Part shown: one piece after another, positions 28,297 to 37,654 of the stretch
How the letters are laid out: the number at the start of each line of letters is the position of its first letter
How positions within the stretch are numbered: the stretch's first letter is position 1
NCBI RefSeq assembly: GCF_000245015.1
Contig: NZ_JH600070.1
Coordinates: forward strand, 2,450,778 to 2,514,777
Direction of reading: 5' to 3'
DNA from: Beggiatoa alba B18LD
GTDB taxonomy: Bacteria > Pseudomonadota > Gammaproteobacteria > Beggiatoales > Beggiatoaceae
Length of the DNA: 64,000 bases
The notes under the pieces: generated by a model
Databases searched by the model: none
Told to the model about the DNA's origin: nothing
Seen by the model: the letters and a program-made list of their open reading frames with translations, nothing else
Made by a program: the position numbers and the translations under genes

Positions 28297-29943
28297 TTAA
28301 GCAGCTAAAGCCTCTGCTAAATCCAATTGTGCAGTTTTATTCGCTTTCACCGCAAAGCGTTCTTGTAAAACAGCCAATAAATTTGGCGTGAGATAAGCGG
28401 GTAAACTTGGCCCTAAATGAATGTTTTTCACATTTAACGCAAGCAATGACAAAAAGACAGCCGTCGCTTTTTGTTCAAACCATGAAACCATTAACGACAA
28501 GGGTAAATCATTAACGCCACAATTAAATGCCCCTGCTAACGCTTTCGCAATTTCAATGGCGACATACGCATCATTGCATTGTCCAATGTCTAATAAACGC
28601 GGTAATCCACCAATTGTGCCAAAGTCTTGCTTATTAAAGCGATATTTACCACAGCCTAACGTCATAATCACGGTATTTTCTGGGGTTTGCTCTGCCAATT
28701 CAGTGTAATAATTCCGCCCAGGGACTGCACCATCACAACCCCCGATTAAGAAAAAGTGTTTAATTGCGCCTTGTTTAACCGCATTTACAACCGTTTCAGC
28801 AGCACCCAATAAGGTATGACGACCAAAACCAACCGTAATCGTTTTTTCTGCTTCGGTTTCTTTAAACCCTGCTAATGCAGCAGCGGCTTGAATCGCAGGC
28901 GCAAAATTACCATCTTGAATGTGACGAACACCTGACCAGCCGACAGGCCCAGCGGTAAAAATCCGTTGCCGATAGCTGACTTGTGGCTCAACTAAACAGT
29001 TGGAAGTCACAATAATCGCACCGGGAAAATCAGCAAATTCCTGCTGTTGATTTTGCCATGCACCGCCGTAATTACCGACTAAATGTGGATAAGCTTTTAA
29101 CTTGCCATAAGCATGAGCGGGTAACATTTCGCCGTGAGTATAAACATTAATATTTTTCCCGCTGGTTTGTTCTAAAATTTGATGTAAATCGTGTAAATCG
29201 TGCCCACTGACTAGAATCGCTTTACCAGCAACAGGCGTAATACGAACTTGCGTCACGGTTTGCGCCCCAAAGCTGTCTGTATTGGCTTTTTCTAACAATG
29301 CCATGACTTGTAGATTCAACTCACCGACGGCTAACGCTTGTTGTAATAATTCCTCAATGTCGGTAGGGCTGGTTGCAAGATAATCCAGCAACCGTGCCAT
29401 TTCTAAATTGATTTTGTCATCTTTAAACCCTAAAACCCACGCATGATAAGCATAAGCAGCAACGCCTTTTAAACCGTATAAAATTAAAACACGTAAACCA
29501 ATGACATCCGCGCCGACGGTTTCTTCACCCGCTTTGACAGAAGCGATGCTGGCTTGTTGCAGGAGTTCAGCAGGCGAATTTGCAGGAATAAAAGACGCTG
29601 CGGGGTTTAACGGGGCATGATTGGGTTCTAACGCCTCATATTCAGCTTTTAAACGGTCACGCAATGTTGTTGCTTCTTTAATCATTACATTGAAGCGTGT
29701 CGCGTTAAAATTGACATTGGTTAGTGTGGTAAACAGTCCATAAAGGGTAAATTCAGCAGCTTGATTATCAACGCCTTTTAATTTAGCGAGTCGATAGTGA
29801 TATTGGGCAACACCTTGTAAGAGATAAACAAGGATATCTTGTAAATCGGAAGTGATTTCGTTTTTACCACAAGTCCCTTGTTGGCTGGCACAGCCTGCAA
29901 TTGCATCATTTCGTTTAGTTTGTTCGCATTGATAACAAAACAT
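28297..29943 (-). CDS. hcp: hybrid cluster protein (hydroxylamine reductase / NO detoxification)
   Basis: A 548-residue cytosolic iron-sulfur protein. The N-terminal motif Cys3-X2-Cys6-X11-Cys18-X6-Cys25 is the facultative-anaerobe type that binds the proximal [2Fe-2S] cluster. The hybrid [4Fe-2S-2O] cluster ligands lie in the C-terminal half, with HDLHDL, SNCLVEP, GGCDG and [10 protein letters not shown] segments visible. Hcp reduces NO or hydroxylamine under anoxia and is involved in S-nitrosylation in E. coli. No hcr reductase gene follows. A GAAAGGGG ribosome site precedes the ATG, and an FNR/DNR-type box lies about 42 bp upstream of the predicted transcription start. Confidence 0.96.
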   Translation of the reverse strand: MFCYQCEQTKRNDAIAGCASQQGTCGKNEITSDLQDILVYLLQGVAQYHYRLAKLKGVDNQAAEFTLYGLFTTLTNVNFNATRFNVMIKEATTLRDRLKAEYEALEPNHAPLNPAASFIPANSPAELLQQASIASVKAGEETVGADVIGLRVLILYGLKGVAAYAYHAWVLGFKDDKINLEMARLLDYLATSPTDIEELLQQALAVGELNLQVMALLEKANTDSFGAQTVTQVRITPVAGKAILVSGHDLHDLHQILEQTSGKNINVYTHGEMLPAHAYGKLKAYPHLVGNYGGAWQNQQQEFADFPGAIIVTSNCLVEPQVSYRQRIFTAGPVGWSGVRHIQDGNFAPAIQAAAALAGFKETEAEKTITVGFGRHTLLGAAETVVNAVKQGAIKHFFLIGGCDGAVPGRNYYTELAEQTPENTVIMTLGCGKYRFNKQDFGTIGGLPRLLDIGQCNDAYVAIEIAKALAGAFNCGVNDLPLSLMVSWFEQKATAVFLSLLALNVKNIHLGPSLPAYLTPNLLAVLQERFAVKANKTAQLDLAEALAA

Positions 29944-29986
29944 GTTTTTCCCCTTTCACGTTAGTCGGTTAGTTTAATCAGTGTGA

Positions 29987-30030
29987 CTATTATTCAAGAG
30001 AAAAAATGACATTGCCTTGATTTCGATCAA
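29987..30030 (-). promoter_or_regulatory. FNR/DNR-type box and hcp promoter
   Basis: TTGATTTCGATCAA (30017-30030) is a perfect TTGAT-N4-ATCAA dyad, the FNR/DNR/NnrR consensus. On the minus strand a -10 like AATAATAG (29987-29994) gives a start near 29981, placing the box centre at about -42, the class II activator position for hcp. The same box is 23 bp before the regulator ATG and could also repress or activate that gene. Confidence 0.8.
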
Positions 30031-30052
30031 GCCATTATGAAAAGGATACGTT

Positions 30053-30721
30053 ATGCAAGATAAGCTGTTACTGTTGAAACAGGCTACTTTATTTCATGAG
30101 TTAGCCGATGCCGAATTAATGCCCATAGCTCAAGCCAGTCACTTACAACATTATGCGGCACACACTTTATTATTTACGGCGGGAGAACCTGCAACCCATT
30201 GTTATTTATTAATACATGGCTTAGTCCGTTTATACCGATTAACACCAGACGGAAAAGAAAAAGTTATCGAGTTGATACGAGCAGGCGATACTTTTGCGGA
30301 GGCTGTCGTTTTTTTAAAAAAACCTTATCCTGTTTATGCACAAGCGTTAGAAACGATTGATGTATTAGCCATTCCTAGTCAAATTCTATTGCAAGAAATC
30401 CAAAGTAAACCTGCTCTATCACTCAAACTATTAGCCAATTTAAGTCGACGCTTACATCAATTTTTAAATGATATTCATGCCTTAAGTTTGGAAAATGCAC
30501 AACAACGAGTTGCAGGGTTTTTATTAGCCATGCCAGAACAAGAATTAGCAACATTATCAATTCCTAAGGCGACGATTGCATCGCGTTTAGGTTTAACGCC
30601 TGAAACTTTTTCGCGCGTGTTAGGAAAGCTAAAGGAACAAGGGGTTATCAGTGAAACAAATGGCGGTTTATACGTATTAGACGTACAAGGCTTGCGCCAA
30701 GTTTTAAACGGAACGCATTGA
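30053..30721 (+). CDS. Crp/Fnr family transcriptional regulator (NO/anoxia-type candidate)
   Basis: A 222-residue regulator: an N-terminal cyclic-nucleotide-like sensor barrel (HLQHYAAHTLLFTAGEPATH, LIHGLVRLYRLTPDGKEKVI), a dimer helix and a C-terminal winged helix with recognition helix LGLTPETFSRVLGKLKEQGV. It lacks the N-terminal Cys cluster of FNR, so it resembles the DNR/HcpR-like subgroup, which senses NO through haem or another ligand. Divergent from hcp with a shared FNR-type dyad, so it most likely controls hcp. AAAAGGA precedes the ATG. Confidence 0.88.
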   Translation: MQDKLLLLKQATLFHELADAELMPIAQASHLQHYAAHTLLFTAGEPATHCYLLIHGLVRLYRLTPDGKEKVIELIRAGDTFAEAVVFLKKPYPVYAQALETIDVLAIPSQILLQEIQSKPALSLKLLANLSRRLHQFLNDIHALSLENAQQRVAGFLLAMPEQELATLSIPKATIASRLGLTPETFSRVLGKLKEQGVISETNGGLYVLDVQGLRQVLNGTH

Positions 30722-30851
30722 ATAAATGGGCTGATAAAGAGAATACCGACATTTTGATAAGAAATGGTTACACTATGAAACATGAAAAACAGTTGTAGCA
30801 ACTATTTAAGCCATTTTCTTTAAAAAACACTTTAACTAAGAGGTTTTAACA

Positions 30852-32342
30852 ATGCGTCGTTATAGAAAAAGTGCGTATTGGCTAGTGATTCTCAGTAGCT
30901 GGCTATGGGCGCAAGTGGCAACTGCCGCACTGGTTTTAGTTGATGGCGGTAATCAAACCATTCCAGCTGGTTCACCTTCTGAAGTCATTGTTTTCCGTGC
31001 CTTAGATACCGCAGGCAACCCGCTTAGTGGTGCGGTGGTCAATTTCACCTTGATAGATGCCTCATGTAATCAAATGAATAGCAATCTACAAGTTTTCACC
31101 GCTTTAACCGATGCACAAGGACAAGCCATTACAGCCTTGCGGGCAAATAATACCGCTGGTCGTTACACATTAACCGCCACAATGGCAGATGACCCAAGCC
31201 AAATCGCAGGTACAGGCATTACCGTCAGTGGTATCGATACCGTTTTCGCCATTGATGGTGTTTGTCAAACGGTTGGTTCTGGTCAAAATTCCAACCCTAT
31301 CGTTTTCCGTGTTGTCAATGCAAACAACCAACTTGCCAGCAATGTCACGGTTAATTTTACCCTCGTAAATTCCGTCGGGATTACCATCAGTAACGGCGTT
31401 ACAGTCAGCTCCGCAATCAGTGATGCACAAGGTTTAGTTCGCACACAAGCGATTGCTAATCAAAAACTAGGCACTTACTACATTGTTGCAAGCCTTGCCA
31501 ATAATCCCAGTAAAACAGGCAGTGCAGGGGTTAAATTTTTAGCGGGTGAACCTGCCTTAATTTCGTCCTTAACCTCCGACTTTCGCCTACCAGCAGGACA
31601 AAGTTCAGGCAATGTCGTTTTTAAATTGACTGATGCCTATGGCAATGCCGTGACAAATCGCAACTTAAACTTTTCCGTACAAACCCCAACAGGTCAGCTC
31701 ATCACAACCAACGTATCACCCGCTAATGCCGTGACAAACGAAAACGGTGAGGCAAGAACCCGCTTTACTGCACCAGAAACACAAGGGGCTTACCGCTTAA
31801 TTGCAACATTAGCAAATTCAACAATTAGCGGTAGCGTTATGGTCAATGTCGTTTCCCCATTATTAGCCTTACCCAGCTTAGGTTTTTCTACAACCCTAAA
31901 AGCGGATGGAACATTATTAAGTACAAGCGCGACATTTAGCGGAGGCATTGCCGTGAATGGCGGTGCTTACACACAACAAGTTGAACAAGTTTTAAGTGAT
32001 ACCGTTGTGATTGAAGGCTCTATTCTTGTTCAAGAGGAACATATTGGCGCGACAGCCGATATTGTTGTTGTAGCCGCTTATACTCCATTACCCATAGAAA
32101 GCAGTGCGACGTATTTCTTTATGTTAAAAACGGGAGGGGCGATTGTGAGCTGGAGTTTAAGCCCTGCAACCTTAGAACCGTTTATCAATGATGTCAGTTT
32201 AGCCTCAGCACAAGAAGTGAAAATGTACACAGGCGCATTTGTTGGGACGGGGTTATTACAAGTCTTTTTTGGCTACCGCTTAACCGATGGCACAGTGGTT
32301 TTTAATGGTGAAATGCCCATACGGATTTTAATTAATCCTTAA
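30852..32342 (+). CDS. secreted Ig-like (Big_1 type) repeat protein
   Basis: A 496-residue protein with a Sec signal peptide (cleavage after ATA, near residue 25). Three consecutive Big_1-like domains follow (LVDGGNQTIPAGSPSEVIVF; VFAIDGVCQTVGSGQNSNPI; LTSDFRLPAGQSSGNVVFKL), each with a D-A-x-G turn and a beta strand such as GRYTLTATMA / GTYYIVASLA. The C-terminal 150 residues form a different, unrecognised beta-rich domain. No lipobox or anchor, so probably periplasmic or secreted. Domain style is related to the giant lipoprotein at 22279. It follows the regulator gene by 130 bp; link to hcp unknown. Confidence 0.78.
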   Translation: MRRYRKSAYWLVILSSWLWAQVATAALVLVDGGNQTIPAGSPSEVIVFRALDTAGNPLSGAVVNFTLIDASCNQMNSNLQVFTALTDAQGQAITALRANNTAGRYTLTATMADDPSQIAGTGITVSGIDTVFAIDGVCQTVGSGQNSNPIVFRVVNANNQLASNVTVNFTLVNSVGITISNGVTVSSAISDAQGLVRTQAIANQKLGTYYIVASLANNPSKTGSAGVKFLAGEPALISSLTSDFRLPAGQSSGNVVFKLTDAYGNAVTNRNLNFSVQTPTGQLITTNVSPANAVTNENGEARTRFTAPETQGAYRLIATLANSTISGSVMVNVVSPLLALPSLGFSTTLKADGTLLSTSATFSGGIAVNGGAYTQQVEQVLSDTVVIEGSILVQEEHIGATADIVVVAAYTPLPIESSATYFFMLKTGGAIVSWSLSPATLEPFINDVSLASAQEVKMYTGAFVGTGLLQVFFGYRLTDGTVVFNGEMPIRILINP

Positions 32343-32353
32343 TAACCATTTGT

Positions 32354-32399
32354 TAAAAAAAGACCTGCTAGGTTTTTAAAACCTCGCAGGTCTTTTTTT
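32354..32399. terminator. palindrome C, copy 3, bidirectional terminator
   Basis: AGACCTGCTAGGTTTT (32361-32376) pairs with AAAACCTCGCAGGTCT (32378-32393) with one mismatch. A7 precedes and T8 follows, so it can terminate both the Ig-like gene (stop 32342) and, on the other strand, transcription arriving from the U32 gene. Confidence 0.88.
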
Positions 32400-32565
32400 G
32401 TCTGAATCAGAATTCACAGAATTTTCAGAATTAGCAGAATTAAAAACAATTAAAAACAATTAAAAACATAATTTTTTATTCTTTTAATTTTCTTGTCTTT
32501 TTAATTCTGAAAACTCTGATTCAGACAAACTGTTGTCTTTTTAAAAGAAACTCGCCGAACTCAGG
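32400..32565 (-). repeat. composite element B, copy 3 (inverted relative to copy 2)
   Basis: Runs from GTCTGAATCAGAATT through AATTAAAAACA repeats to CTCGCCGAACTCAGG. It is almost the reverse complement of 27917-28090, so the hcp-regulator-Ig block is bracketed by inverted copies. Confidence 0.75.
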
Positions 32566-32601
32566 TTAGATTTAAATCACTTTATGGTACGGTTACTATA
32601 A
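32566..32601. repeat. MITE-like element A, right half only
   Basis: TTAGATTTAAATCACTTTAT followed by GGTACGGTTACTATA is the conserved right part of element A. The left terminus and GGACTG core are missing, and the unit is joined directly to element B. Confidence 0.75.
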
Positions 32602-32609
32602 AACTCAGC

Positions 32610-33989
32610 TTATGGCTGTTTAACCAAATAACGAATCAGTAAACATTTTTCCACATTTTCCAATTCAGCGGCATTCGGCACAAAAACATAAACAACATAT
32701 CCAGACCCTAAAGCGGCATTGATATTTTCACGTTTTAAATTATGCAATTGCGTTAATATAAAAGAACGATTCCCCGTCGGTGACAATAATTCTAACGTAT
32801 CACCCACTCTAAAATGGTTTTTTACATCCACTTTTAACCAATTACCCTCGCGCGCTAACACCTCGCCCACGAATTGCTGTAATTCGCCAACAGAACTCCC
32901 ATTCTGATAATTTTGATATTCATCATGAACATGACGGCGATAAAAACCTTCGGTATAACCTCGGCTGGCGAGATTTTCTAATTCATCCATCAACTTTTTA
33001 TCAAACGGTCTGCCCGCAACGGCATCATCAATGGCTTGGCGATAGACTTGCGCAGTGCGAGCGACATAATAATATGATTTGGTGCGCCCTTCGATTTTTA
33101 AGGAATTAATGCCCATTTCTGTTAAGCGTTGCACATGTTGAATAGCGCGTAAATCTTTAGAATTCATGATATAAGTACCATGTTCATCTTCAAAAATGGG
33201 CATTAATTCATTGGGTCGTCCCATTTCTTCAATTAAATAAAGACCGTCGGTGGGTTCGCCTTCGCCTAAATCGGGCAGGGGTCGCCATTGCGTTGTGGTT
33301 TCTTGATGGATTTGCGGATTTTGCGGGGCAATTTTTTGTATATCTCCGCCAGCGGTTTCTTGGGCAGGATGCACTTTATACTCCCAACGACAAGAATTTG
33401 TGCATGTGCCTTGATTTGCATCGCGGTGATTGATATAGCCTGAGAGCAAACAACGTCCAGAATAAGCAATACATAACGCACCGTGTACAAAAACTTCTAG
33501 TTCCATATCAGGGCATTGCTGGCGAATTTCAGCAATTTCATCTAAAGATAATTCGCGCGACAGAATAATGCGTGAAATACCCGCACTTTGCCAAAATTTC
33601 ACCGCTGCATAATTCATGGTGTTGGCTTGTACAGACAAATGTATCGGCATTTCTGACCATTTTTCGCGCACCATCATGATTAAGCCCACGTCCGCCATAA
33701 TCAATGCGTCGGGTTTTAATGAAATCACCTCTTCCATATCAGCCAGAAACGTTTTTAACTTGCTATTGTGCGGGAATAAATTAACCGCGAGATAAAATTG
33801 TTTCCCTAATGCGTGGGCTTCATTAATACCAATTGCTAAATTATTCACATCGTTAAAATCATTATTGCGAACACGTAAACTGTAGCGGGGTTGTCCTGCA
33901 TAAACCGCATCTGCGCCATAACTGAAGGCGTAACGTAAATTTTTTAAATTTCCCGCTGGGGATAATAACTCGGTTTTTTTCATTACCAT
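32610..33989 (-). CDS. trhP: U32 family protein, TrhP/YegQ-like (tRNA uridine hydroxylation)
   Basis: A 459-residue peptidase-U32 family protein. KKTELLSPAGNLKNLRYAFS and GADAVYAGQPRYSLRVR are the hallmark N-terminal strand and loop; HGALCIAYSGRCLLSGYINH and QGTCTNSCRWEYK supply the four-Cys cluster typical of TrhP (YegQ) rather than RlhA. TrhP catalyses prephenate-dependent 5-hydroxylation of U34 in tRNAs. ATG 33989 and a second ATG at 33983 are both possible; AAAGG lies 4 bp before the first. Confidence 0.88.
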   Translation of the reverse strand: MVMKKTELLSPAGNLKNLRYAFSYGADAVYAGQPRYSLRVRNNDFNDVNNLAIGINEAHALGKQFYLAVNLFPHNSKLKTFLADMEEVISLKPDALIMADVGLIMMVREKWSEMPIHLSVQANTMNYAAVKFWQSAGISRIILSRELSLDEIAEIRQQCPDMELEVFVHGALCIAYSGRCLLSGYINHRDANQGTCTNSCRWEYKVHPAQETAGGDIQKIAPQNPQIHQETTTQWRPLPDLGEGEPTDGLYLIEEMGRPNELMPIFEDEHGTYIMNSKDLRAIQHVQRLTEMGINSLKIEGRTKSYYYVARTAQVYRQAIDDAVAGRPFDKKLMDELENLASRGYTEGFYRRHVHDEYQNYQNGSSVGELQQFVGEVLAREGNWLKVDVKNHFRVGDTLELLSPTGNRSFILTQLHNLKRENINAALGSGYVVYVFVPNAAELENVEKCLLIRYLVKQP

Positions 33990-34220
33990 GAAACCTTTAT
34001 GAAATCTTTAATAACTATCGCAATTATTGAATTTTAATCCTGCGACTGATAATGCACTGGCTTTATAACAGGTATCGGCTGTGTTAGGTATATATTTTCG
34101 CACCGTAACCGACTTTATGTTGCGTTTTAAAATAAATTAACGGGCATTCAGCGCATTAATGACTTGTTGAATGCTTTATAACCCTCTAAAATAGTTTAAA
34201 TTTTCTTAAAGATTTCAATC

Positions 34221-37200
34221 ATGCCCCCAATCCCCAAAACCCCTGCGCATATTTTAAAAAAAATAGCAGTTTGTCGTGAAAAACAGGCAAAAACCTTAGA
34301 TTTAAGTTATCAACAATCAACGTTCGAGGATGTTCGCTTAATCACTATCCCGCCCGAAGTGTTCACCCTCACACAATTGGAAGTCTTAAAGTTACAAAAT
34401 AATGCCATTCAAATTATTCCTGACGAGATTAAACAACTATCGAATCTTAAACGCTTAGATTTACGCGGTAATCCACTCAATCAAGTCGCGGATATTTCAG
34501 GCTTAATCGTTCACTATGCCGATTTTCAACGCTTAAAAATTCCTGCTAAAAACATTCTGGGCTTAAAACTCACCCTCTTTTCTCACGAAGCCCCCGCAGG
34601 GATTTTTGACTGTCCTCATTTAACCATCTTAGAAATCACAAACCACCGTTTAACCCAAGTCCCGACTTGGTTGGCACGATTAACCCAATTGACTGGGCTA
34701 GATTTAAGCAACAATCAATTACAAGATTTGCGTGTACTAGAAACGCTGGTGAATCTCTCTACTTTATATTTGAGTTATAATCTGTTAAGCAACGTCTCAG
34801 GGCTAGAAACTTTAGTGAATCTTTCTATTTTGTATTTAAGTAGTAATCAATTAGATACTGTATTAGGATTAGAAACATTGATAAATCTTTCTGGTTTAGA
34901 CTTAAGAAATAATAAGTTAAGTAATATATTAGGACTAGAAAGGTTAGTAAATCTTTCTTCTTTATATTTGAGAGCAAACCAATTAAGTCATGTGTTAGAA
35001 CTAGGTATGTTAGTGAATCTTTCTGAATTGGGTTTGAGTTCAAATCAATTGAGTAGTATGTCAGGGTTAGAAATGCTGGTGAATCTTTCTGCTTTAGATT
35101 TAAGGAATAATCAGTTAAGTCATGTTTCAGGGTTAGAAATGTTGGTGAACCTTTCTTCTTTAGATTTGAGTGATAACCAGTTAAGTCATATTTCAGGGTT
35201 AGAAACGCTTCAGAATCTCTCTTCTTTAGATTTGAGTGGAAACCAATTAAGCCGTGTCAGTGGGCTAGAAACGCTGGTGAATCTCTCTTCTTTAGATTTG
35301 CGTGAAAACCAATTAAGCAGTGTCTCAGGGCTAGAAATGCTTAAGAATCTCTCTTCTTTATATTTAGGTTCTAACCAATTAAACAGTATCTCAGGGCTAG
35401 AACAGCTTAAAAATCTCTCTGTTTTAGATTTGCATGGAAATCAGTTAAATAGCATTTCAGAGCTAGAAGGTTTAATTCATTTAAATGTTTTAGCCCTTAC
35501 AGAAAATAAATTCCTCGCAACATTATCCAATGAATTATTTGATTTACCTAAATTGAAAACTTTATGGTTGAAAGAAACCACTATTACCTATCCACCTATT
35601 GAACAACTAGAGCCAGAAGGAACTTCTGGCGAAGTTAATTTATTGAGAGTACGCAATTATTTAAGACAACTAAAAGAAGATGGGCAAGATTATTTATATG
35701 AAGCAAAACTCTTAATTGTCGGCGAAGGCGAAGCAGGCAAAACCAGCTTAATGCGTAAAATTACAGACCCTACTTATCAATTACCTGAAGAGCGGATTGA
35801 AAGTACAGAAGGCATTGATGTTGTGCGCTATGAATTTCCGTATAAAGAACGCCAGTTTCAAGTCAATATCTGGGATTTTGGCGGACAAGAAATTTACCAC
35901 GCAACCCATCAATTCTTTTTAACAAAACGGGCGTTATATCTTTTAGTTGCTGATAATCGCAAAGAAGATACTGATTTTTATTATTGGTTAAACGTGGTTA
36001 ATACCTTGAGTGAAGGCAGTCCTGTTTTATTGGTGAAAAATGAAAAAGAGGAGCGTTCACGCGAAATCGATGAATCAGGATTGCGAGGACGATTTAAAAA
36101 CTTTGAAAAGAGTTATACAACCAATTTAAAAACGGAAAGTAAAGATTATCAGTGTTTAATGGCAGATATTCGTCACCGTTTGCCACAACTTCCGCACATC
36201 GGCACACCACAACCTAAAAAATGGCTAGATGTTCGCGCAGAATTAGAAAAATTAGCAGAAACCAAAAACTATATTGATTTAAAAGAATACTTTGCAATTT
36301 GTGACCAACACGGCTTTAAAAACGATGCTGATAAATTACAACTCAGTGAAACACTTCATGATTTAGGGACAATTCTACATTTTCAGAAAGATATTCAACT
36401 CGAGCAAATCCTCTTTCTAAAACCCGCGTGGGCAACTCAAGCAGTTTATCATGTGCTGGATAATAAAGCGGTTAAAGCGAATTTTGGTAAATTCACGACT
36501 GCTGATTTAAAACATATTTGGCACGAACCCGAATATCAAGGAATGCACAGCAACCTATTGCAATTAATGCTCAATTTCAAACTCTGCTATCAACTCACCG
36601 ATTGCCAAAATACTTACATCGCCCCGCAACTGCTCCCCGTAGAACAACCCGCTTATAACTTTAAGACAACAGACGCGGTAACGGTTTTGTATGAAAACTA
36701 TAAATTTATGCCTAAAGGCATGTTAAGCCAGTTAATTGTTGCTTTACACAAAGACATTGCCGAAAAACAAACCTTAGTCTGGCGCAATGGTGTGATATTA
36801 GAGCGTTACAATACCCGAGCTGAAATCATTGAAAACTATGGCGCGAGAACGATAACAATCCGTGTCGTCGGACAAAATCGCCGTGATTTACTCACAGAAG
36901 TGATGTATGAATTGAATAAAATTCATGGAAATTATCATCAGTTACAATATGAGGTTATGTTACCCTGTACTTGTGAAGAGCCTTATTATTTTGAGTTTGA
37001 AGAATTAAAAGACTTTGCAAACGACCGCGCTAAAATTCAATGTAGAAAACGCGATTGCAAAAAAATGGTAGATGCCCGTGACTTATTAGAAGGAATATTA
37101 AACGTGACAACAGATAACGAAGGAAAAACGAGTTTTGGAGGTAATAATTTCCGTGATATTCATGGCAATGTAATTTTTCAACAAGCTGGACGTGATGCTA

Positions 37201-37517
37201 TTTTAAACCAAACTAATAACACCTTAAATCAAGGTATTCAAACAGATTTAAGAAACTTAAAAGAACTATTCTTAAATTTAGAATTAGGTGAACAACGCGA
37301 AAAAGTAGAGAAACTACTCATAGACGCAGAAAAAGAAACACAGAAAGAAAAACCCGATAAAGAAGAAATCGGTAGTGCATTAGACCGTGTACTAAAATTA
37401 GTCAATAAAACAGGAAAACTCACTACCGCAGTTAAAGATAAACTCATTCCCGTTGCTAAAACAGTCGGCGAATGGCTCGGCGAACACGGTGAAAACCTTT
37501 TAGAATTTTTCAACTAA
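34221..37517 (+). CDS. LRR-Roc-COR (ROCO family) GTPase
   Basis: A 1098-residue multidomain protein. Leucine-rich repeats fill residues about 40-440. The Roc GTPase follows with P-loop GEGEAGKT (501-508), G3 DFGGQE (552-557) and a divergent guanine loop KNEK (606-609). The COR domain (about 670-900) and a Cys pair arrangement PCTC...QCRKRDC (zinc-ribbon-like, about 920-950) come next, then GGNNFRDIHGNVIFQQAGRD and a helical, charged C-terminus. ROCO proteins are dimeric GTPases of unclear bacterial function. The C-terminal part resembles linker/effector regions of bacterial multidomain signalling or STAND-like proteins (inference). It has no signal peptide. Flanking genes are housekeeping, so it is probably a stand-alone gene. 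Confidence 0.92.
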   Translation: MPPIPKTPAHILKKIAVCREKQAKTLDLSYQQSTFEDVRLITIPPEVFTLTQLEVLKLQNNAIQIIPDEIKQLSNLKRLDLRGNPLNQVADISGLIVHYADFQRLKIPAKNILGLKLTLFSHEAPAGIFDCPHLTILEITNHRLTQVPTWLARLTQLTGLDLSNNQLQDLRVLETLVNLSTLYLSYNLLSNVSGLETLVNLSILYLSSNQLDTVLGLETLINLSGLDLRNNKLSNILGLERLVNLSSLYLRANQLSHVLELGMLVNLSELGLSSNQLSSMSGLEMLVNLSALDLRNNQLSHVSGLEMLVNLSSLDLSDNQLSHISGLETLQNLSSLDLSGNQLSRVSGLETLVNLSSLDLRENQLSSVSGLEMLKNLSSLYLGSNQLNSISGLEQLKNLSVLDLHGNQLNSISELEGLIHLNVLALTENKFLATLSNELFDLPKLKTLWLKETTITYPPIEQLEPEGTSGEVNLLRVRNYLRQLKEDGQDYLYEAKLLIVGEGEAGKTSLMRKITDPTYQLPEERIESTEGIDVVRYEFPYKERQFQVNIWDFGGQEIYHATHQFFLTKRALYLLVADNRKEDTDFYYWLNVVNTLSEGSPVLLVKNEKEERSREIDESGLRGRFKNFEKSYTTNLKTESKDYQCLMADIRHRLPQLPHIGTPQPKKWLDVRAELEKLAETKNYIDLKEYFAICDQHGFKNDADKLQLSETLHDLGTILHFQKDIQLEQILFLKPAWATQAVYHVLDNKAVKANFGKFTTADLKHIWHEPEYQGMHSNLLQLMLNFKLCYQLTDCQNTYIAPQLLPVEQPAYNFKTTDAVTVLYENYKFMPKGMLSQLIVALHKDIAEKQTLVWRNGVILERYNTRAEIIENYGARTITIRVVGQNRRDLLTEVMYELNKIHGNYHQLQYEVMLPCTCEEPYYFEFEELKDFANDRAKIQCRKRDCKKMVDARDLLEGILNVTTDNEGKTSFGGNNFRDIHGNVIFQQAGRDAILNQTNNTLNQGIQTDLRNLKELFLNLELGEQREKVEKLLIDAEKETQKEKPDKEEIGSALDRVLKLVNKTGKLTTAVKDKLIPVAKTVGEWLGEHGENLLEFFN
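34749..35474 (+). repeat. eleven 66-bp (22-residue) LRR units inside the ROCO gene
   Basis: Eleven exact-length 22-residue units of the type VNLSSLDLRNNQLSxVSGLE, 726 bp in total. Adjacent units differ at only a few positions, mostly at the solvent-exposed residues of the beta strand. High nucleotide similarity suggests recent unit expansion. Confidence 0.9.
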
Positions 37518-37522
37518 AAAAA

Positions 37523-37629
37523 TGTAGGGTGGAATAGCAAAGCGTATTCCACCACACGATTTATAATCTGTTTTTGCTCAATTTTTGCAGAATTTCAAGG
37601 TGGAATACGCTGCGCTATTCCACCCTACA
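37523..37629. repeat. REP-like inverted repeat pair between convergent genes
   Basis: TGTAGGGTGGAATAGC... (37523-37553) and its near inverse (37599-37629, two differences) are 31-bp arms separated by 45 bp. Each arm is itself a hairpin: GGTGGAATA / TATTCCACC around an eight-base GC-rich loop. The sequence type is one I have seen dispersed in many bacterial genomes. It sits between the ROCO and TPR gene ends and probably serves as their transcript end. Confidence 0.75.
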
Positions 37630-37654
37630 AAATTTAAGCCATTATTTTAAAAAA

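Noticed and set aside
34749..35474. Regular 66-bp repeats that could suggest a CRISPR-like array
   Set aside because: They are in-frame leucine-rich repeat units of one protein, with no spacers.
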